From the NCBI RefSeq assembly GCF_001703635.1, contig NZ_LQZT01000001.1, positions 1-64,000 of the forward strand: a stretch of DNA of 64,000 bases, written 5' to 3'. The notes below the pieces were generated by a model, which saw nothing but the letters and a program-made list of their open reading frames with translations, searched no databases and was not told the origin of the DNA. The stretch is from Parahoeflea olei (GTDB lineage: Bacteria; Pseudomonadota; Alphaproteobacteria; Rhizobiales; Rhizobiaceae). Positions 29,910 to 37,865 of this stretch are shown here, piece after piece. The position numbers and the translations under genes were made by a program. The stretch's first letter is position 1. Each line of letters opens with the position of its first letter.

Positions 29910-30293
29910 TCAGGCATAGCTCACGACCTCGAACTCGATGCCGTTCTCGTCCTCGAAGTAGAACCGGCGGCCGGGCTCGTAGTCGGCGTGGTTGAAGGTC
30001 TCGTAGCCCTGCGCCTTGACCCGCGCCTCGACCGCATCGAGATCGTCGACCACCACGCCGATATGGTTCATCGCGCCGGTCACGTCCCTGCCCTGCGTAT
30101 TGGACAGGCTTCCCTCCTTCGGGGTGAAGACGACGAGATACTGGTCGTCGCTGCCGACATGGATCGACTGGCCGCCATTGCGGGCCGCCCCCTGCCAGCG
30201 GATCTTCCAGCCGAACACCGCGCACAGCCAGGCGGCCGAGCGCGCGGCATCGGGGACGGTGAAATTGACATGTTCGAGAACGGACTGGGTCAT
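29910..30293 (-). CDS. VOC (glyoxalase/dioxygenase-fold) protein, predicted SoxR target
   Basis: The product is 127 residues with two beta-alpha-beta-beta-beta modules: LEHVNFTVPDAARSAAW, then MNHIGVVVDDLDAVE, and a terminal FYFEDENGIEFEVVSY. His and Glu metal-ligand positions of the glyoxalase family appear present (EHVNF, NHIGV, IEFEV). The substrate is unknown; quinone or aldehyde detoxification is plausible given the regulator. AAGGAG precedes the ATG at 30293. It is divergent from soxR, and its promoter has the 19-base spacer typical of MerR-family control. Confidence 0.88.
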   Translation of the reverse strand: MTQSVLEHVNFTVPDAARSAAWLCAVFGWKIRWQGAARNGGQSIHVGSDDQYLVVFTPKEGSLSNTQGRDVTGAMNHIGVVVDDLDAVEARVKAQGYETFNHADYEPGRRFYFEDENGIEFEVVSYA

Positions 30294-30337
30294 GCTGTGC
30301 TCCTTGAAACCAGAATGGGTTGCCTTGACGTGGGCCC

Positions 30338-30368
30338 ATGCTACTTTCTCAAGTAAACTTGAGATCAA
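30338..30368 (-). promoter_or_regulatory. SoxR-type promoter: SoxR box in a 19-base spacer
   Basis: On the minus strand TTGATC (30368-30363) and TAGCAT (30343-30338) are separated by 19 bases, the stretched spacing used by MerR-family activators. The spacer contains TCTCAAGTAAACTTGAGA (30347-30364), an 8-base inverted repeat around two bases that closely matches the E. coli soxS SoxR site. It drives the VOC gene and also overlaps the soxR 5' region, so soxR is probably repressed by the same site. Confidence 0.85.
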
Positions 30369-30379
30369 GAGGTTTTTTC

Positions 30380-30841
30380 ATGCCCCGCAAACACACCGGC
30401 CTGCTGACGATCGGCGAGGTTGCCGCCCGCACGGGCCTCGCCGTCTCGGCGATCCGCTACTACGATGACGAGGGGCTGGTGGCCGCACGGCGCTCGGCCG
30501 GCGGCAAGCGGATGTTTCTCCGCTCCGACATCCGCCGGCTGTCCTTCATCCTGATCGCCCAGCAACTCGGCTTCTCGCTCGAGGAGATCCGGGCGCAACT
30601 GCGGCAATTGCCGCTCGAACGCACGCCCACCAAGCGCGACTGGGAACAGATCAGCCAGGGCTTCCGCGCCCATCTCGACGCCCGCATTGGCATGCTCGAA
30701 CGGCTGCGCGACCGTCTCAACGGCTGCATCGGCTGTGGCTGCCTCTCGCTCGAGACCTGCCAGCTCTACAATCCGGACGACCGCGCCGCCGCAAGCGGCA
30801 CCGGCCCGCGGCTGGTTCTGCAGAAGTCGGTGGCCAGGTAA
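30380..30841 (+). CDS. soxR: Redox-sensitive transcriptional activator SoxR
   Basis: The product is 153 residues. It has a MerR-type winged helix (LTIGEVAARTGLAVSAIRYY) and a dimerisation helix. The [2Fe-2S] cluster motif is CIGCGCLSLETC, giving the four cysteines of SoxR. Oxidation of the cluster by redox-cycling drugs or superoxide activates transcription from promoters with 19-base spacers. ATG 30380 (MPRKHTGLLT) is the family start. No soxS is present, as usual outside enterobacteria, so SoxR should act directly on the divergent VOC gene. Confidence 0.95.
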   Translation: MPRKHTGLLTIGEVAARTGLAVSAIRYYDDEGLVAARRSAGGKRMFLRSDIRRLSFILIAQQLGFSLEEIRAQLRQLPLERTPTKRDWEQISQGFRAHLDARIGMLERLRDRLNGCIGCGCLSLETCQLYNPDDRAAASGTGPRLVLQKSVAR

Positions 30842-30870
30842 GATTAAGCCGGCAACCGCGGCAAAGCTCG

Positions 30871-31266
30871 TCAAGCCGTGTTGACGTCCGTCAATCCGAA
30901 ATCATTTCCCTTGCACAGGAGCGGCAGACCAAAGGCCTTGGCGCACCCATAAGAAAGGCAATCTCCGAAATTCAGTGACGCGGGATGTCGCCCCTTCCCG
31001 AACCGCTCAAAGGCATCAAGAGCCGCAAAGCCGGCCTCCGGAGGAATCGGCACGATCTGAATGTCGAATTCTGCGAGGAATAATTTCAGTTCGTCCCGTG
31101 CGCCTTGTACCGAAAGACTTGGATTTCTGGCGAGATTGGCAACAACCTCCCAGACCACCGCTGCGCTGACAAGGCGCACGTCTGCATCATTCATCCGCAT
31201 GAAAAGCGTCGCTGCATCGTCCTCTTCGGTCATGACCGCGATGAGGGCCGATGCATCGATGAACAT
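30871..31266 (-). CDS. PIN-domain toxin, VapC type
   Basis: The product is 131 residues. The PIN active-site acids are visible: Asp4 in MFIDASALIAV, Glu in VVWEVVANL, and Asp in NFGDCLSYGCA, with a final Asp in GNDFGLTD. VapC proteins are Mg-dependent ribonucleases, often cutting tRNA. The start codon overlaps the upstream antitoxin stop (TGATG), the usual translational coupling in TA modules. Confidence 0.9.
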   Translation of the reverse strand: MFIDASALIAVMTEEDDAATLFMRMNDADVRLVSAAVVWEVVANLARNPSLSVQGARDELKLFLAEFDIQIVPIPPEAGFAALDAFERFGKGRHPASLNFGDCLSYGCAKAFGLPLLCKGNDFGLTDVNTA

Positions 31267-31514
31267 CAGTCATCCTCGTAAAGACGATCGATGAAAGCCT
31301 TCTCGTCATAGTCGATTGCAGCGTTCTTGGTGCGTGCGTTGAAGGCCTTGCTCCAGGCGATACCCCTTTCGACGTAATCGTCCTTGGCGTGAGGGTCGCC
31401 AAGCGCCCGTTCCAGGGCCTTTCTGACGGCTTCGGTCTTGGTCTTTGCCTTTATGGCCACCTGATATCGCTCGGCGAGTGCATCGACAGTCTTGTCCTTG
31501 ATGATAAGAGCCAT
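31266..31514 (-). CDS. VapB-type antitoxin (Rv0623/PSK-like)
   Basis: The product is 82 residues. The N-terminus MALIIKDKTVDALAERY followed by KTKTEAVRKALERAL is the ribbon-helix-helix-like DNA-binding half of PSK/Rv0623-type VapB antitoxins. The C-terminal part (acidic, ending FIDRLYEDD) should wrap the PIN toxin. GGAGTG lies about 8 bases before the ATG. It is the first gene of the TA pair and normally autoregulates it. Confidence 0.88.
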   Translation of the reverse strand: MALIIKDKTVDALAERYQVAIKAKTKTEAVRKALERALGDPHAKDDYVERGIAWSKAFNARTKNAAIDYDEKAFIDRLYEDD

Positions 31515-31576
31515 GTTTCACACTCCTGTTCGAGCGACTTTTTCCTAGATTTCCCTCAGCCGGAAAAGGATACACT

Positions 31577-31846
31577 TCAGTCCGCGGTCGGCAGCCGGCG
31601 CATGGTGAATTCGATGGTGTCGCCCTCGCCCGGCAGCGGCCGCCAGCTTTCGACCTCGGTCCAGTAGGCGGCCTTGGGCCAGGTGGAGAACCATTCCTTT
31701 GCGGTGGCGCGCGCCTCTTCGCGGGTCATGCGGTAGGTCTTGCGCACGAACCCGCCCGAGCGTCCTGCAGCCTTCTCGCTGCGCGCACGCGCAATCTCCC
31801 GGCGCAAGCCGTCAAGCGGAGGTCGGCGGGGTGGAAACTGGTTCAT
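31577..31846 (-). CDS. Conserved hypothetical protein, 89 residues
   Basis: This is a small soluble protein with a basic, Arg/Pro-rich N-terminus (PPRRPPLDGLRREIARARSE) and a compact C-terminal half rich in Trp and Tyr (KEWFSTWPKAAYWTEVESW), ending IEFTMRRLP. AAGGAAAG lies 4 bases before the ATG. I do not recognise a domain. It is divergent from hemF across 200 bases. Good ribosome site, codon use like neighbours and a defined tryptophan-rich module support a real gene. Confidence 0.7.
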   Translation of the reverse strand: MNQFPPRRPPLDGLRREIARARSEKAAGRSGGFVRKTYRMTREEARATAKEWFSTWPKAAYWTEVESWRPLPGEGDTIEFTMRRLPTAD

Positions 31847-32046
31847 GCTCTTTCCTTGGCTGGCCCGATATTAGCGCAAAATGATGCAGCCCGCGAGTCT
31901 TTGCGAATCGCGTGGCACCGCATCGGGTTGCGTTACACCGCCGGAGAGGCTCCGCGAAAAAGACACTGGGAGCATGGTAAAGGCAAGGTTACATCCCGCG
32001 TGCGTGGCTGCTATGAGTTTACCCGACATCATGACGAGGAGCTCCC

Positions 32047-32958
32047 ATGCAACGCCCACCCCTGCCGGTCGGACTGCCCGACGACATCGAAGACAAGAAG
32101 TCAGCCGCGCGCGCGTGGTTCGAGAGCTTGCGTGACCATATCTGCCAGAGCTTCGAAACGCTCGAAGCCGAGGTCGACAATCCCCAGTCCGCCGGCGAGC
32201 CGGGCCGCTTCGAGCGCACGCCATGGCTGCGCGACGAAGGCAAGGGCGGCGGCGGCACGATGTCGATCATGAAGGGCCGGGTGTTCGAGAAGGTCGGCGT
32301 GCACACCTCCACCGTGCATGGCGAGTTCTCGCCCGAATTCCGCAAGCAGATGCCCGGCGCCGAGGAAGACCCGAGCTTCTGGGCATCCGGCATCTCGCTG
32401 ATCGCGCATCCCGTCAATCCGCATGTGCCGACGGTGCACATGAACACCCGCATGGTGGTCACCACCAGCCAGTGGTTCGGCGGTGGCGCGGATCTCACCC
32501 CGGTGCTCGACAACCGCCGCACCCAGACCGACCCCGACACGCTTCTGTTCCACCGCGCCATGGAGATTGCCTGCAACCGCCACGCGGTTGCCGACTATCC
32601 GAAAATGAAGGCCTGGTGCGACGAGTATTTCTTCCTGCCGCATCGCGACGAGCCGCGCGGCATCGGCGGAATCTTCTACGACTGGCTGCACAGCGACGAG
32701 GAAAAGGGCGGCTGGGCCGCAGACCTGGCCTTCACCCAGGATGTCGGCCGCGCCTTCAACGTGGTCTACCCCAAGATCGTGCGCGCCAATTTCAACAAGC
32801 CCTGGACCGAGGCGGAACGCACCGAACAACTGATCCGGCGCGGCCGCTATGTCGAGTTCAACCTGCTTTACGACCGCGGCACGATCTTCGGGCTCAAGAC
32901 CGGCGGCAATGTCGCCTCGATCCTGTCCTCGCTGCCACCGGTGGTGATGTATCCCTGA
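32047..32958 (+). CDS. hemF: Oxygen-dependent coproporphyrinogen III oxidase
   Basis: This 303-residue haem biosynthesis enzyme decarboxylates two propionates of coproporphyrinogen III with O2. Family signatures include [41 protein letters not shown] and the HemF box [17 protein letters not shown]. The C-terminus has [31 protein letters not shown] precedes the ATG. A strong terminator follows the stop. Confidence 0.97.
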   Translation: MQRPPLPVGLPDDIEDKKSAARAWFESLRDHICQSFETLEAEVDNPQSAGEPGRFERTPWLRDEGKGGGGTMSIMKGRVFEKVGVHTSTVHGEFSPEFRKQMPGAEEDPSFWASGISLIAHPVNPHVPTVHMNTRMVVTTSQWFGGGADLTPVLDNRRTQTDPDTLLFHRAMEIACNRHAVADYPKMKAWCDEYFFLPHRDEPRGIGGIFYDWLHSDEEKGGWAADLAFTQDVGRAFNVVYPKIVRANFNKPWTEAERTEQLIRRGRYVEFNLLYDRGTIFGLKTGGNVASILSSLPPVVMYP

Positions 32959-32981
32959 GCCCAAAAACCGGCTCTCATCCA

Positions 32982-33012
32982 GGCTCCCGCCGATGGCGGG
33001 GGCTTTTTTTTT
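32982..33012 (+). terminator. Intrinsic terminator of hemF
   Basis: GCTCCCGCC (32983-32991) pairs with GGCGGGGGC (32995-33003) with a 3-base loop and one G-T pair, followed by nine T residues (33004-33012). It is the clearest intrinsic terminator in the window. Confidence 0.92.
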
Positions 33013-33015
33013 GCC

Positions 33016-33576
33016 TCAGCGCCGCGCGGCAGCGGGCCCGCCGGCGGCAGCAGCTTGTGCCGCAACCGAAGCCCTGGCCTTCCTCAAGGCCTCGTCGACC
33101 AGCCTGTTGGCGATCTGCATGCGTTGGGTGGCGGCCAGGCGAAATTCCGCGGGCGCGCGGTCCGGATGGTTGAGGCGCGCGAAAGCGCGGCGCTTGCGCT
33201 GAAGATGGGCGGGCGTGTCGCTGGCAAGCAGGCCCAGGTCGCGGGCAATGTCCTCGGGCGTGAGCCGCTTGTAGATGGCGGTGTCGATCCGCGGCCTCTC
33301 CGTTTCCGTCACGGCGGGCCGTGGCTTGGGCGCCTGCGGCCTGGGTCGCGGCTGCTGCCGCATCCGGGGACGCGGCATTTCGGTGATATCGTCATAGCCG
33401 AACCGGCCGGGAACCGCTTCATCCGCAGGCTCGCCGCCGCGCGGGCGCGAGGCGACGAAACTCGACATCAACCCGTCCATGCCCGCCCAGGACCTCGTCG
33501 ACACCTCGGGCGCCTCGCGCTCCTCCCGCATCACGGAGTCGAGGATCGCATCGAAGGTGCTCAGGCCTACAATCAT
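33016..33576 (-). CDS. J-domain-like protein with HPD motif
   Basis: The product is about 186 residues. Residues 1-60 form an uncharacterised N-terminal region. About 65-100 is a Pro/Arg-rich linker. The C-terminal part (about 105-165) has RKRRAFARLNHPDRAPAEF, where HPD at 137-139 is the Hsp70-stimulating tripeptide, followed by a helix like that ending J-domains. The J-domain is at the C-terminus and short, so cooperation with DnaK is inferred. ATG 33576 has an AAGGCGGCG site; the frame opens at 33735. Confidence 0.65.
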   Translation of the reverse strand: MIVGLSTFDAILDSVMREEREAPEVSTRSWAGMDGLMSSFVASRPRGGEPADEAVPGRFGYDDITEMPRPRMRQQPRPRPQAPKPRPAVTETERPRIDTAIYKRLTPEDIARDLGLLASDTPAHLQRKRRAFARLNHPDRAPAEFRLAATQRMQIANRLVDEALRKARASVAAQAAAAGGPAAARR

Positions 33577-33967
33577 CACGCCGCCTTGTCTCGATACCCG
33601 GTAAACACGCTCTTGATCCACAGCTACGCGAAGATGGTTAACATCTTGCCAGTGCAGGAAACGGATGAGCGCGCGGGAGGTTCGGTCCGGCCATGCGACT
33701 TTCGCGCCCGCGGCGGAAGCGGGTCGGCATGACATGCATCAATGCAGCGGCCATGCATCTGTCGCTAAATTCGGGTATGGTGTTTCCGCGGCGGCGCGAA
33801 CCGCCGGTTCAGGCCGCGCGCGGCACCGGTGCATGCGGCGCGATTTGCGCCTTGTGACGGAACTTTTCCGCTCGCGATGCATCGATCAGGACGTTGTCCG
33901 CGTCGTCTTTGCACCCCCGTCTGGGTGACCGGCGCGGCAGCCCCGGAGACAGAAAGGAGAATGAGCC
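33577..33967. other. Gene-free stretch between the J-like and DUF1059 genes
   Basis: This 391-base divergent region must contain both promoters. An inverted repeat AAGATG-N5-CATCTT is at 33631-33647, about 55 bases upstream of the J-like start. No other coding frame with a ribosome site, and no RNA gene, was recognised. Confidence 0.5.
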
Positions 33968-34153
33968 ATGAGAACTTTCCATTGCGGATCCCTCGTTCCC
34001 GGATGCGACTGGCACACTCGGGCTGAAGAGGACGCGGAAATCGTTGCCCGCGCGGTCGATCACCTGCGACAGACGCACGGGGAAAGCATCATTCGCCCGT
34101 CGATCGTCGAGCAGATCAAGGCGCGGATCAGCGAGGAAGAAAACGTCTCCTGA
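33968..34153 (+). CDS. DUF1059 small protein
   Basis: The product is 61 residues. The family pattern is clear: MRTFHCGSLVPGCDWHTRAE with Cys6 and Cys13 and a His (a probable small metal site), then a helical region containing HLRQTHGE. DUF1059 proteins are common small proteins of unknown role. AAAGGAGA lies 7 bases before the ATG. It is monocistronic and convergent with cca. Confidence 0.88.
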   Translation: MRTFHCGSLVPGCDWHTRAEEDAEIVARAVDHLRQTHGESIIRPSIVEQIKARISEEENVS

Positions 34154-34195
34154 GACGCGCAAAACCGTCTCGCGCGCATCCCGGCTTGCCGTGCC

Positions 34196-35446
34196 TCACT
34201 GAGGGCCGGCGAGCAGGGTTTGCGCGTCGAGACTGAAATTGCTGTCGATCCAGCGCTCCTCGAGCGCGGCAAGCCGCGCCCCGAGTTCGGGGCCGGGGGA
34301 CATGCCCTGCGCGATCAGATCCGAACCCTTGAGCGGGAATTCCGGCCGGCTCCAGCCGAGTGCGCGCGCGAGATGGCGGCTGTGGCCCGCGGCATCCGTC
34401 AAGGCCGAAGCCTCGGTCTCGGTGCGCGCGCGGGCCGAGACCAGCGACAGCTTGATGCGGTCGGTCACCGGTGCTTCGCCATGGCGGTAGAGCAGCCTGT
34501 CGAGCGCGGTGATCGCAAGCGTGGGCGCGATGGGTGGCGTCTGCGCCCAGGCGGCGAGCCGGTCCGCCTCCGCCCGCGAGAGCTTCAGACGGCTCGCCAG
34601 GGCCTTGAGCCGCTCCGCATCCGGCGGCACGATCGCCATCAGCCGCAGCATCGGATCGGGCTGCCAGCCGAGCGCCGCTTCGGTGGCGATCAGCGGACCG
34701 ATGCTGTCGATGCCCCATTTCTCGCTTTCAGGCACCACCAGCGTGAGAATGCCGGTCTGGCGCATCCACAACAGCGCCCGCCCCGGATCGCGGGCCGCCA
34801 GCAACGTCCTGACTTCCTTCCAGACCCGTTCCGCCGACAGTTTCGCGAGACTGTCGCGCGCGCGGGCACAGGCCTTGAGCGCAGCCGCATCGGGCCGCCC
34901 CGCGCCGTAATGGGCGAAAAAGCGGAAATAGCGCAGGATCCGCAAATGGTCCTCGGCGATCCGCTCGTCGGCATCGCCGATGAAACGCACCGTGCGCGTG
35001 GCGATATCGGCAAGCCCGCCGACCGGATCGATCACCTTGCCGGAGCTGTCCGCATAGAGGGCGTTGATGGTGAAATCGCGCCGCTCGGCGTCGAGCTGCC
35101 AGTCGGTGCCGAACACCACCTTCGCCCGCCGCCCGTCGGTCTCCGCATCGCGCCGCAAGGTGGTGATCTCGAAGCCGCGGCCGTCGATGACGAGCGTCAC
35201 CGTGCCGTGGTCGATGCCGGTGGGCACCGCGCGGATGCCGGCGGCCTCGGCGCGCGCGACCACCTCTTGGGGCGGCCAGGTGGTGGCGAGATCGGTGTCG
35301 GTCACCGGCAGCTCCATCAGTGCATTGCGCACCGCGCCGCCGACCACCCGCACCTCCCCGCCGTCATGGTTCAGAAGCGAAAAGATGCGGGTGAGCGCCG
35401 GGTCGGCAAACCAGCCCTGACCCGCCACGCTTGCAGTTTCGCTCAT
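34196..35446 (-). CDS. cca: CCA tRNA nucleotidyltransferase / poly(A) polymerase family
   Basis: This class II nucleotidyltransferase has 416 residues. The head domain contains VRVVGGAVRNALM and the catalytic DTDLATTW, and the neck contains RRDFTINALYAD. The tRNA/ATP-binding RIAEDHLRILRYFRFFAHYG follows. It adds or repairs the 3' CCA of tRNAs; discrimination from PcnB-type polymerase is by family resemblance. It is the last gene of DUF1285-nudix-cca; its start overlaps the Nudix stop by 4 bases. Confidence 0.93.
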   Translation of the reverse strand: MSETASVAGQGWFADPALTRIFSLLNHDGGEVRVVGGAVRNALMELPVTDTDLATTWPPQEVVARAEAAGIRAVPTGIDHGTVTLVIDGRGFEITTLRRDAETDGRRAKVVFGTDWQLDAERRDFTINALYADSSGKVIDPVGGLADIATRTVRFIGDADERIAEDHLRILRYFRFFAHYGAGRPDAAALKACARARDSLAKLSAERVWKEVRTLLAARDPGRALLWMRQTGILTLVVPESEKWGIDSIGPLIATEAALGWQPDPMLRLMAIVPPDAERLKALASRLKLSRAEADRLAAWAQTPPIAPTLAITALDRLLYRHGEAPVTDRIKLSLVSARARTETEASALTDAAGHSRHLARALGWSRPEFPLKGSDLIAQGMSPGPELGARLAALEERWIDSNFSLDAQTLLAGPQ

Positions 35447-36102
35447 TGATAGAGCCTTTCATACATGGTCCGGATGATGCCGGCGGTCACGCCCCAGATC
35501 CGGTGCTCGCCGAACGGCATCGCATAATAATGGCGCTCGATGCCGTCCCAGACCCGGCTCTCACGGCGGTGATTGGCCGGGTTCATCAGGAACGACAGCG
35601 GCGTTTCGAACACGGCGTCGACTTCGGCCGGATTGGGCACGATCTCGTAGCCCGGCTGCACCACGGCCAGGATCGGGGTGATGTGAAAGCCGGTGGTGGT
35701 CATGTAGACGGGCAACCGTCCGACCGGTTCGACGAACCGCCGGTCGAGCCCGATTTCCTCCTCGGCCTCGCGCATGGCGGCGGTCTCGGGGCTGTCGTCA
35801 CCGGGATCGATCGCCCCGCCGGGAAACGCCACCTGGCCCGAATGCCGGCGCAGGGTGGTGGTCCGGCGCGTGAGGATCACCCGGGCATCGTCGCCCTCGT
35901 CGACCACCGGCACCAGCACCGCCGCGTCCCGCAGCTTCACTCCGGCGAGGCCGGACACCAGATCGGGGTTCAAGACATGGTCGCCATGCCCCAGATGCGG
36001 CGGCTCGAGCCCGAAGGCCTGGTCCGGGTCATGTCCCTGGGCGCGCAGGCGAAAGTCGTGCGCATCGAACCGGAAGGGCTTCGCGGAAATCCCCGCGCTC
36101 AA
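35443..36102 (-). CDS. CoA pyrophosphatase-type Nudix hydrolase
   Basis: The product is 219 residues. The Nudix helix reads GGAIDPGDDSPETAAMREAE followed by EEIGLD. The upstream LRRHSGQVAFPGG is the UPF0035/NuCoA signature that marks CoA-diphosphatases of the YeaB/NudL group. These split CoA into phosphopantetheine and 3',5'-ADP. The C-terminal GVTAGIIRTMYERLYQ is also typical. It overlaps both neighbours by 4 bases (ATGA), so DUF1285-nudix-cca is one coupled operon. Confidence 0.92.
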   Translation of the reverse strand: MSAGISAKPFRFDAHDFRLRAQGHDPDQAFGLEPPHLGHGDHVLNPDLVSGLAGVKLRDAAVLVPVVDEGDDARVILTRRTTTLRRHSGQVAFPGGAIDPGDDSPETAAMREAEEEIGLDRRFVEPVGRLPVYMTTTGFHITPILAVVQPGYEIVPNPAEVDAVFETPLSFLMNPANHRRESRVWDGIERHYYAMPFGEHRIWGVTAGIIRTMYERLYQ

Positions 36103-36719
36103 AGCCCGGCCTCCAGCTCTGCCATCGTCATCACCGGAAACCAGACCCCGTCCGAGCGCACCGCGAACATCCGCTCGCCATCGATCTCGGTCTCCTCACC
36201 GAGCGCCAGCAGATCGTAGGTGACCGCGCGGTTGACGAGTGCCTCGAGCCGGCCGCGCACTTGGATATAGGGCTTCAACTGCTCGCCCTCCCCGGTGGTG
36301 ACGAAGCGCAGCGGATTGTCCGGCCCTGCCCGCACCACGTCACCCACATTGGTGCGAAAGGTGAGCACCGGTTCGCCCTCTTCCGCGGCCCTGGTCATCT
36401 CGACCGCCAGGAAAGGCGCGTCGGCCACGCGGATGCCGATCTTTTCCACAGGCGTGACGAGATAGGTCTTTCCGTCCTCGTCACGACGCAGAACGGTGGA
36501 AAACAGCCGCACCAGTTGCGGCCGCCCGATTGGCGTGCCCATATAGAACCAGGTGCCGTCGGCGCGGATTTCCATATCGATATCGCCGCAATAGGGCGGA
36601 TTCCAGCGCTCGACCGGGGGCAAACCATCCTTGCCGGCATTGCGATCGGCCTGGGCACGCGAAATCAGCGCAGCCAGGTCGGCGGCATCTGTTTTCGTCT
36701 CGGTCCTTGTTTTCGCCAT
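36099..36719 (-). CDS. DUF1285 domain-containing protein
   Basis: The product is 206 residues. It contains the DUF1285 pattern: PPVERWNPPYCGDIDMEIRA, DGTWFYMGTPIGRPQLVRLF and TPVEKIGIRVADAPFLAVEM. Structures of the family show a PH-like fold, but the role is unknown. It is the first gene of the operon with the CoA-type Nudix hydrolase and cca, and is divergent from the MoxR gene across 128 bases. Confidence 0.9.
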   Translation of the reverse strand: MAKTRTETKTDAADLAALISRAQADRNAGKDGLPPVERWNPPYCGDIDMEIRADGTWFYMGTPIGRPQLVRLFSTVLRRDEDGKTYLVTPVEKIGIRVADAPFLAVEMTRAAEEGEPVLTFRTNVGDVVRAGPDNPLRFVTTGEGEQLKPYIQVRGRLEALVNRAVTYDLLALGEETEIDGERMFAVRSDGVWFPVMTMAELEAGL

Positions 36720-36847
36720 GGTCCTGTCCAGCTATGGTTGGAGGTAACGAGATAGTCAACCCGACCGCCCTTGTCAGCCTTCACGGGTGGAATAAGTTCA
36801 ATCGGGGACACACCCCGACCCGGGAACACCAACATTCGGAGACACCG

Positions 36848-37861
36848 ATGGGACGCATTGACGCCGGCACGACGCCAACCGACGAAAAGGCAATCATCGC
36901 GGCCGCCGAGCAGGCGCTGGCCGACATCTCCGCCGTCAGGCAGGCCGTCTCCGATGTGATCTTCGGCCAGGAGAGCGTGGTCGAACAGACCCTGCTTGCG
37001 GTGCTCTCGGGCGGCCATGCGCTGCTGGTGGGCGTGCCCGGCCTCGCCAAGACCAAGCTCGTCTCCACGCTCGGCACAGTGCTCGGGCTCACCTCGAACC
37101 GCATCCAGTTCACGCCCGACCTGATGCCGTCCGACATTCTGGGCTCGGAAGTGATGGACCAGGACGAAGGCGGCCGCCGCTCGTTCCGCTTCGTCCCCGG
37201 CCCGGTCTTCACCCAGCTGCTGATGGCTGACGAGATCAACCGCGCTTCGCCGCGCACCCAGTCCGCACTTCTTCAGGCGATGCAGGAATATCACGTCACC
37301 GTCGCGGGTGCCGCGCACGACCTGCCGCGCCCGTTCCATGTGCTCGCCACGCAGAACCCGCTCGAACAGGAAGGCACCTATCCCCTGCCCGAGGCCCAGC
37401 TCGACCGCTTCCTGATGCAGGTCGACGTGCCCTATCCGGAAATGGCCGCCGAACGGCGCATCCTGCTGGAAACCACCGGCGCCCGTGACGCCAGCGCCCG
37501 CCCCGCCATCACCATGGAGCGGCTCGCCGCGATCCAGGCGCTGATCCGGCAGATGCCGGTGCCCGAATCCGTGGTCGACGCCATTCTCGCGCTGGTCCGC
37601 GCCGCCCGACCCGGTCACGGCAATGCCAGGATCGACGAGGTGGTGTCCTGGGGGCCCGGTCCCCGTGCCGGCCAGGCTTTGATGCTCTGCGCCCGCGCCC
37701 GCGCGCTCTACCAGGGCCGGCTTGCCCCCTCGATCGACGATGTGCGTGCGCTCGCCGAACCGATCCTGCAACACCGCATGGCGCTCACCTTCTCGGCCCG
37801 CGCCGAAGGCACGAGTATCCGCGACGTCATCGCCGGTCTCGTCACCCCGAAAGCCGGCTGA
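36848..37861 (+). CDS. MoxR-family AAA+ ATPase
   Basis: The product is 337 residues. Walker A is LLVGVPGLAKTKL, Walker B is LLMADEINRASPRTQSALLQ, sensor 1 is FHVLATQNPLEQEGTYPLPE and the arginine finger region is EAQLDRFLM. MoxR ATPases act as chaperones that insert cofactors or activate complexes with VWA-domain partners. The frame opens upstream, but ATG 36848 has GGAGA and matches the family start. It heads a tight run of four genes: MoxR, DUF58, DUF4159 and a VWA-like membrane protein. Confidence 0.95.
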   Translation: MGRIDAGTTPTDEKAIIAAAEQALADISAVRQAVSDVIFGQESVVEQTLLAVLSGGHALLVGVPGLAKTKLVSTLGTVLGLTSNRIQFTPDLMPSDILGSEVMDQDEGGRRSFRFVPGPVFTQLLMADEINRASPRTQSALLQAMQEYHVTVAGAAHDLPRPFHVLATQNPLEQEGTYPLPEAQLDRFLMQVDVPYPEMAAERRILLETTGARDASARPAITMERLAAIQALIRQMPVPESVVDAILALVRAARPGHGNARIDEVVSWGPGPRAGQALMLCARARALYQGRLAPSIDDVRALAEPILQHRMALTFSARAEGTSIRDVIAGLVTPKAG

Positions 37862-37865
37862 GACC

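Noticed and set aside
33665-33928. Small plus-strand frame upstream of the DUF1059 gene
   Set aside because: It has no ribosome site, Arg/Ala-rich shadow-like composition and overlaps the promoter region.
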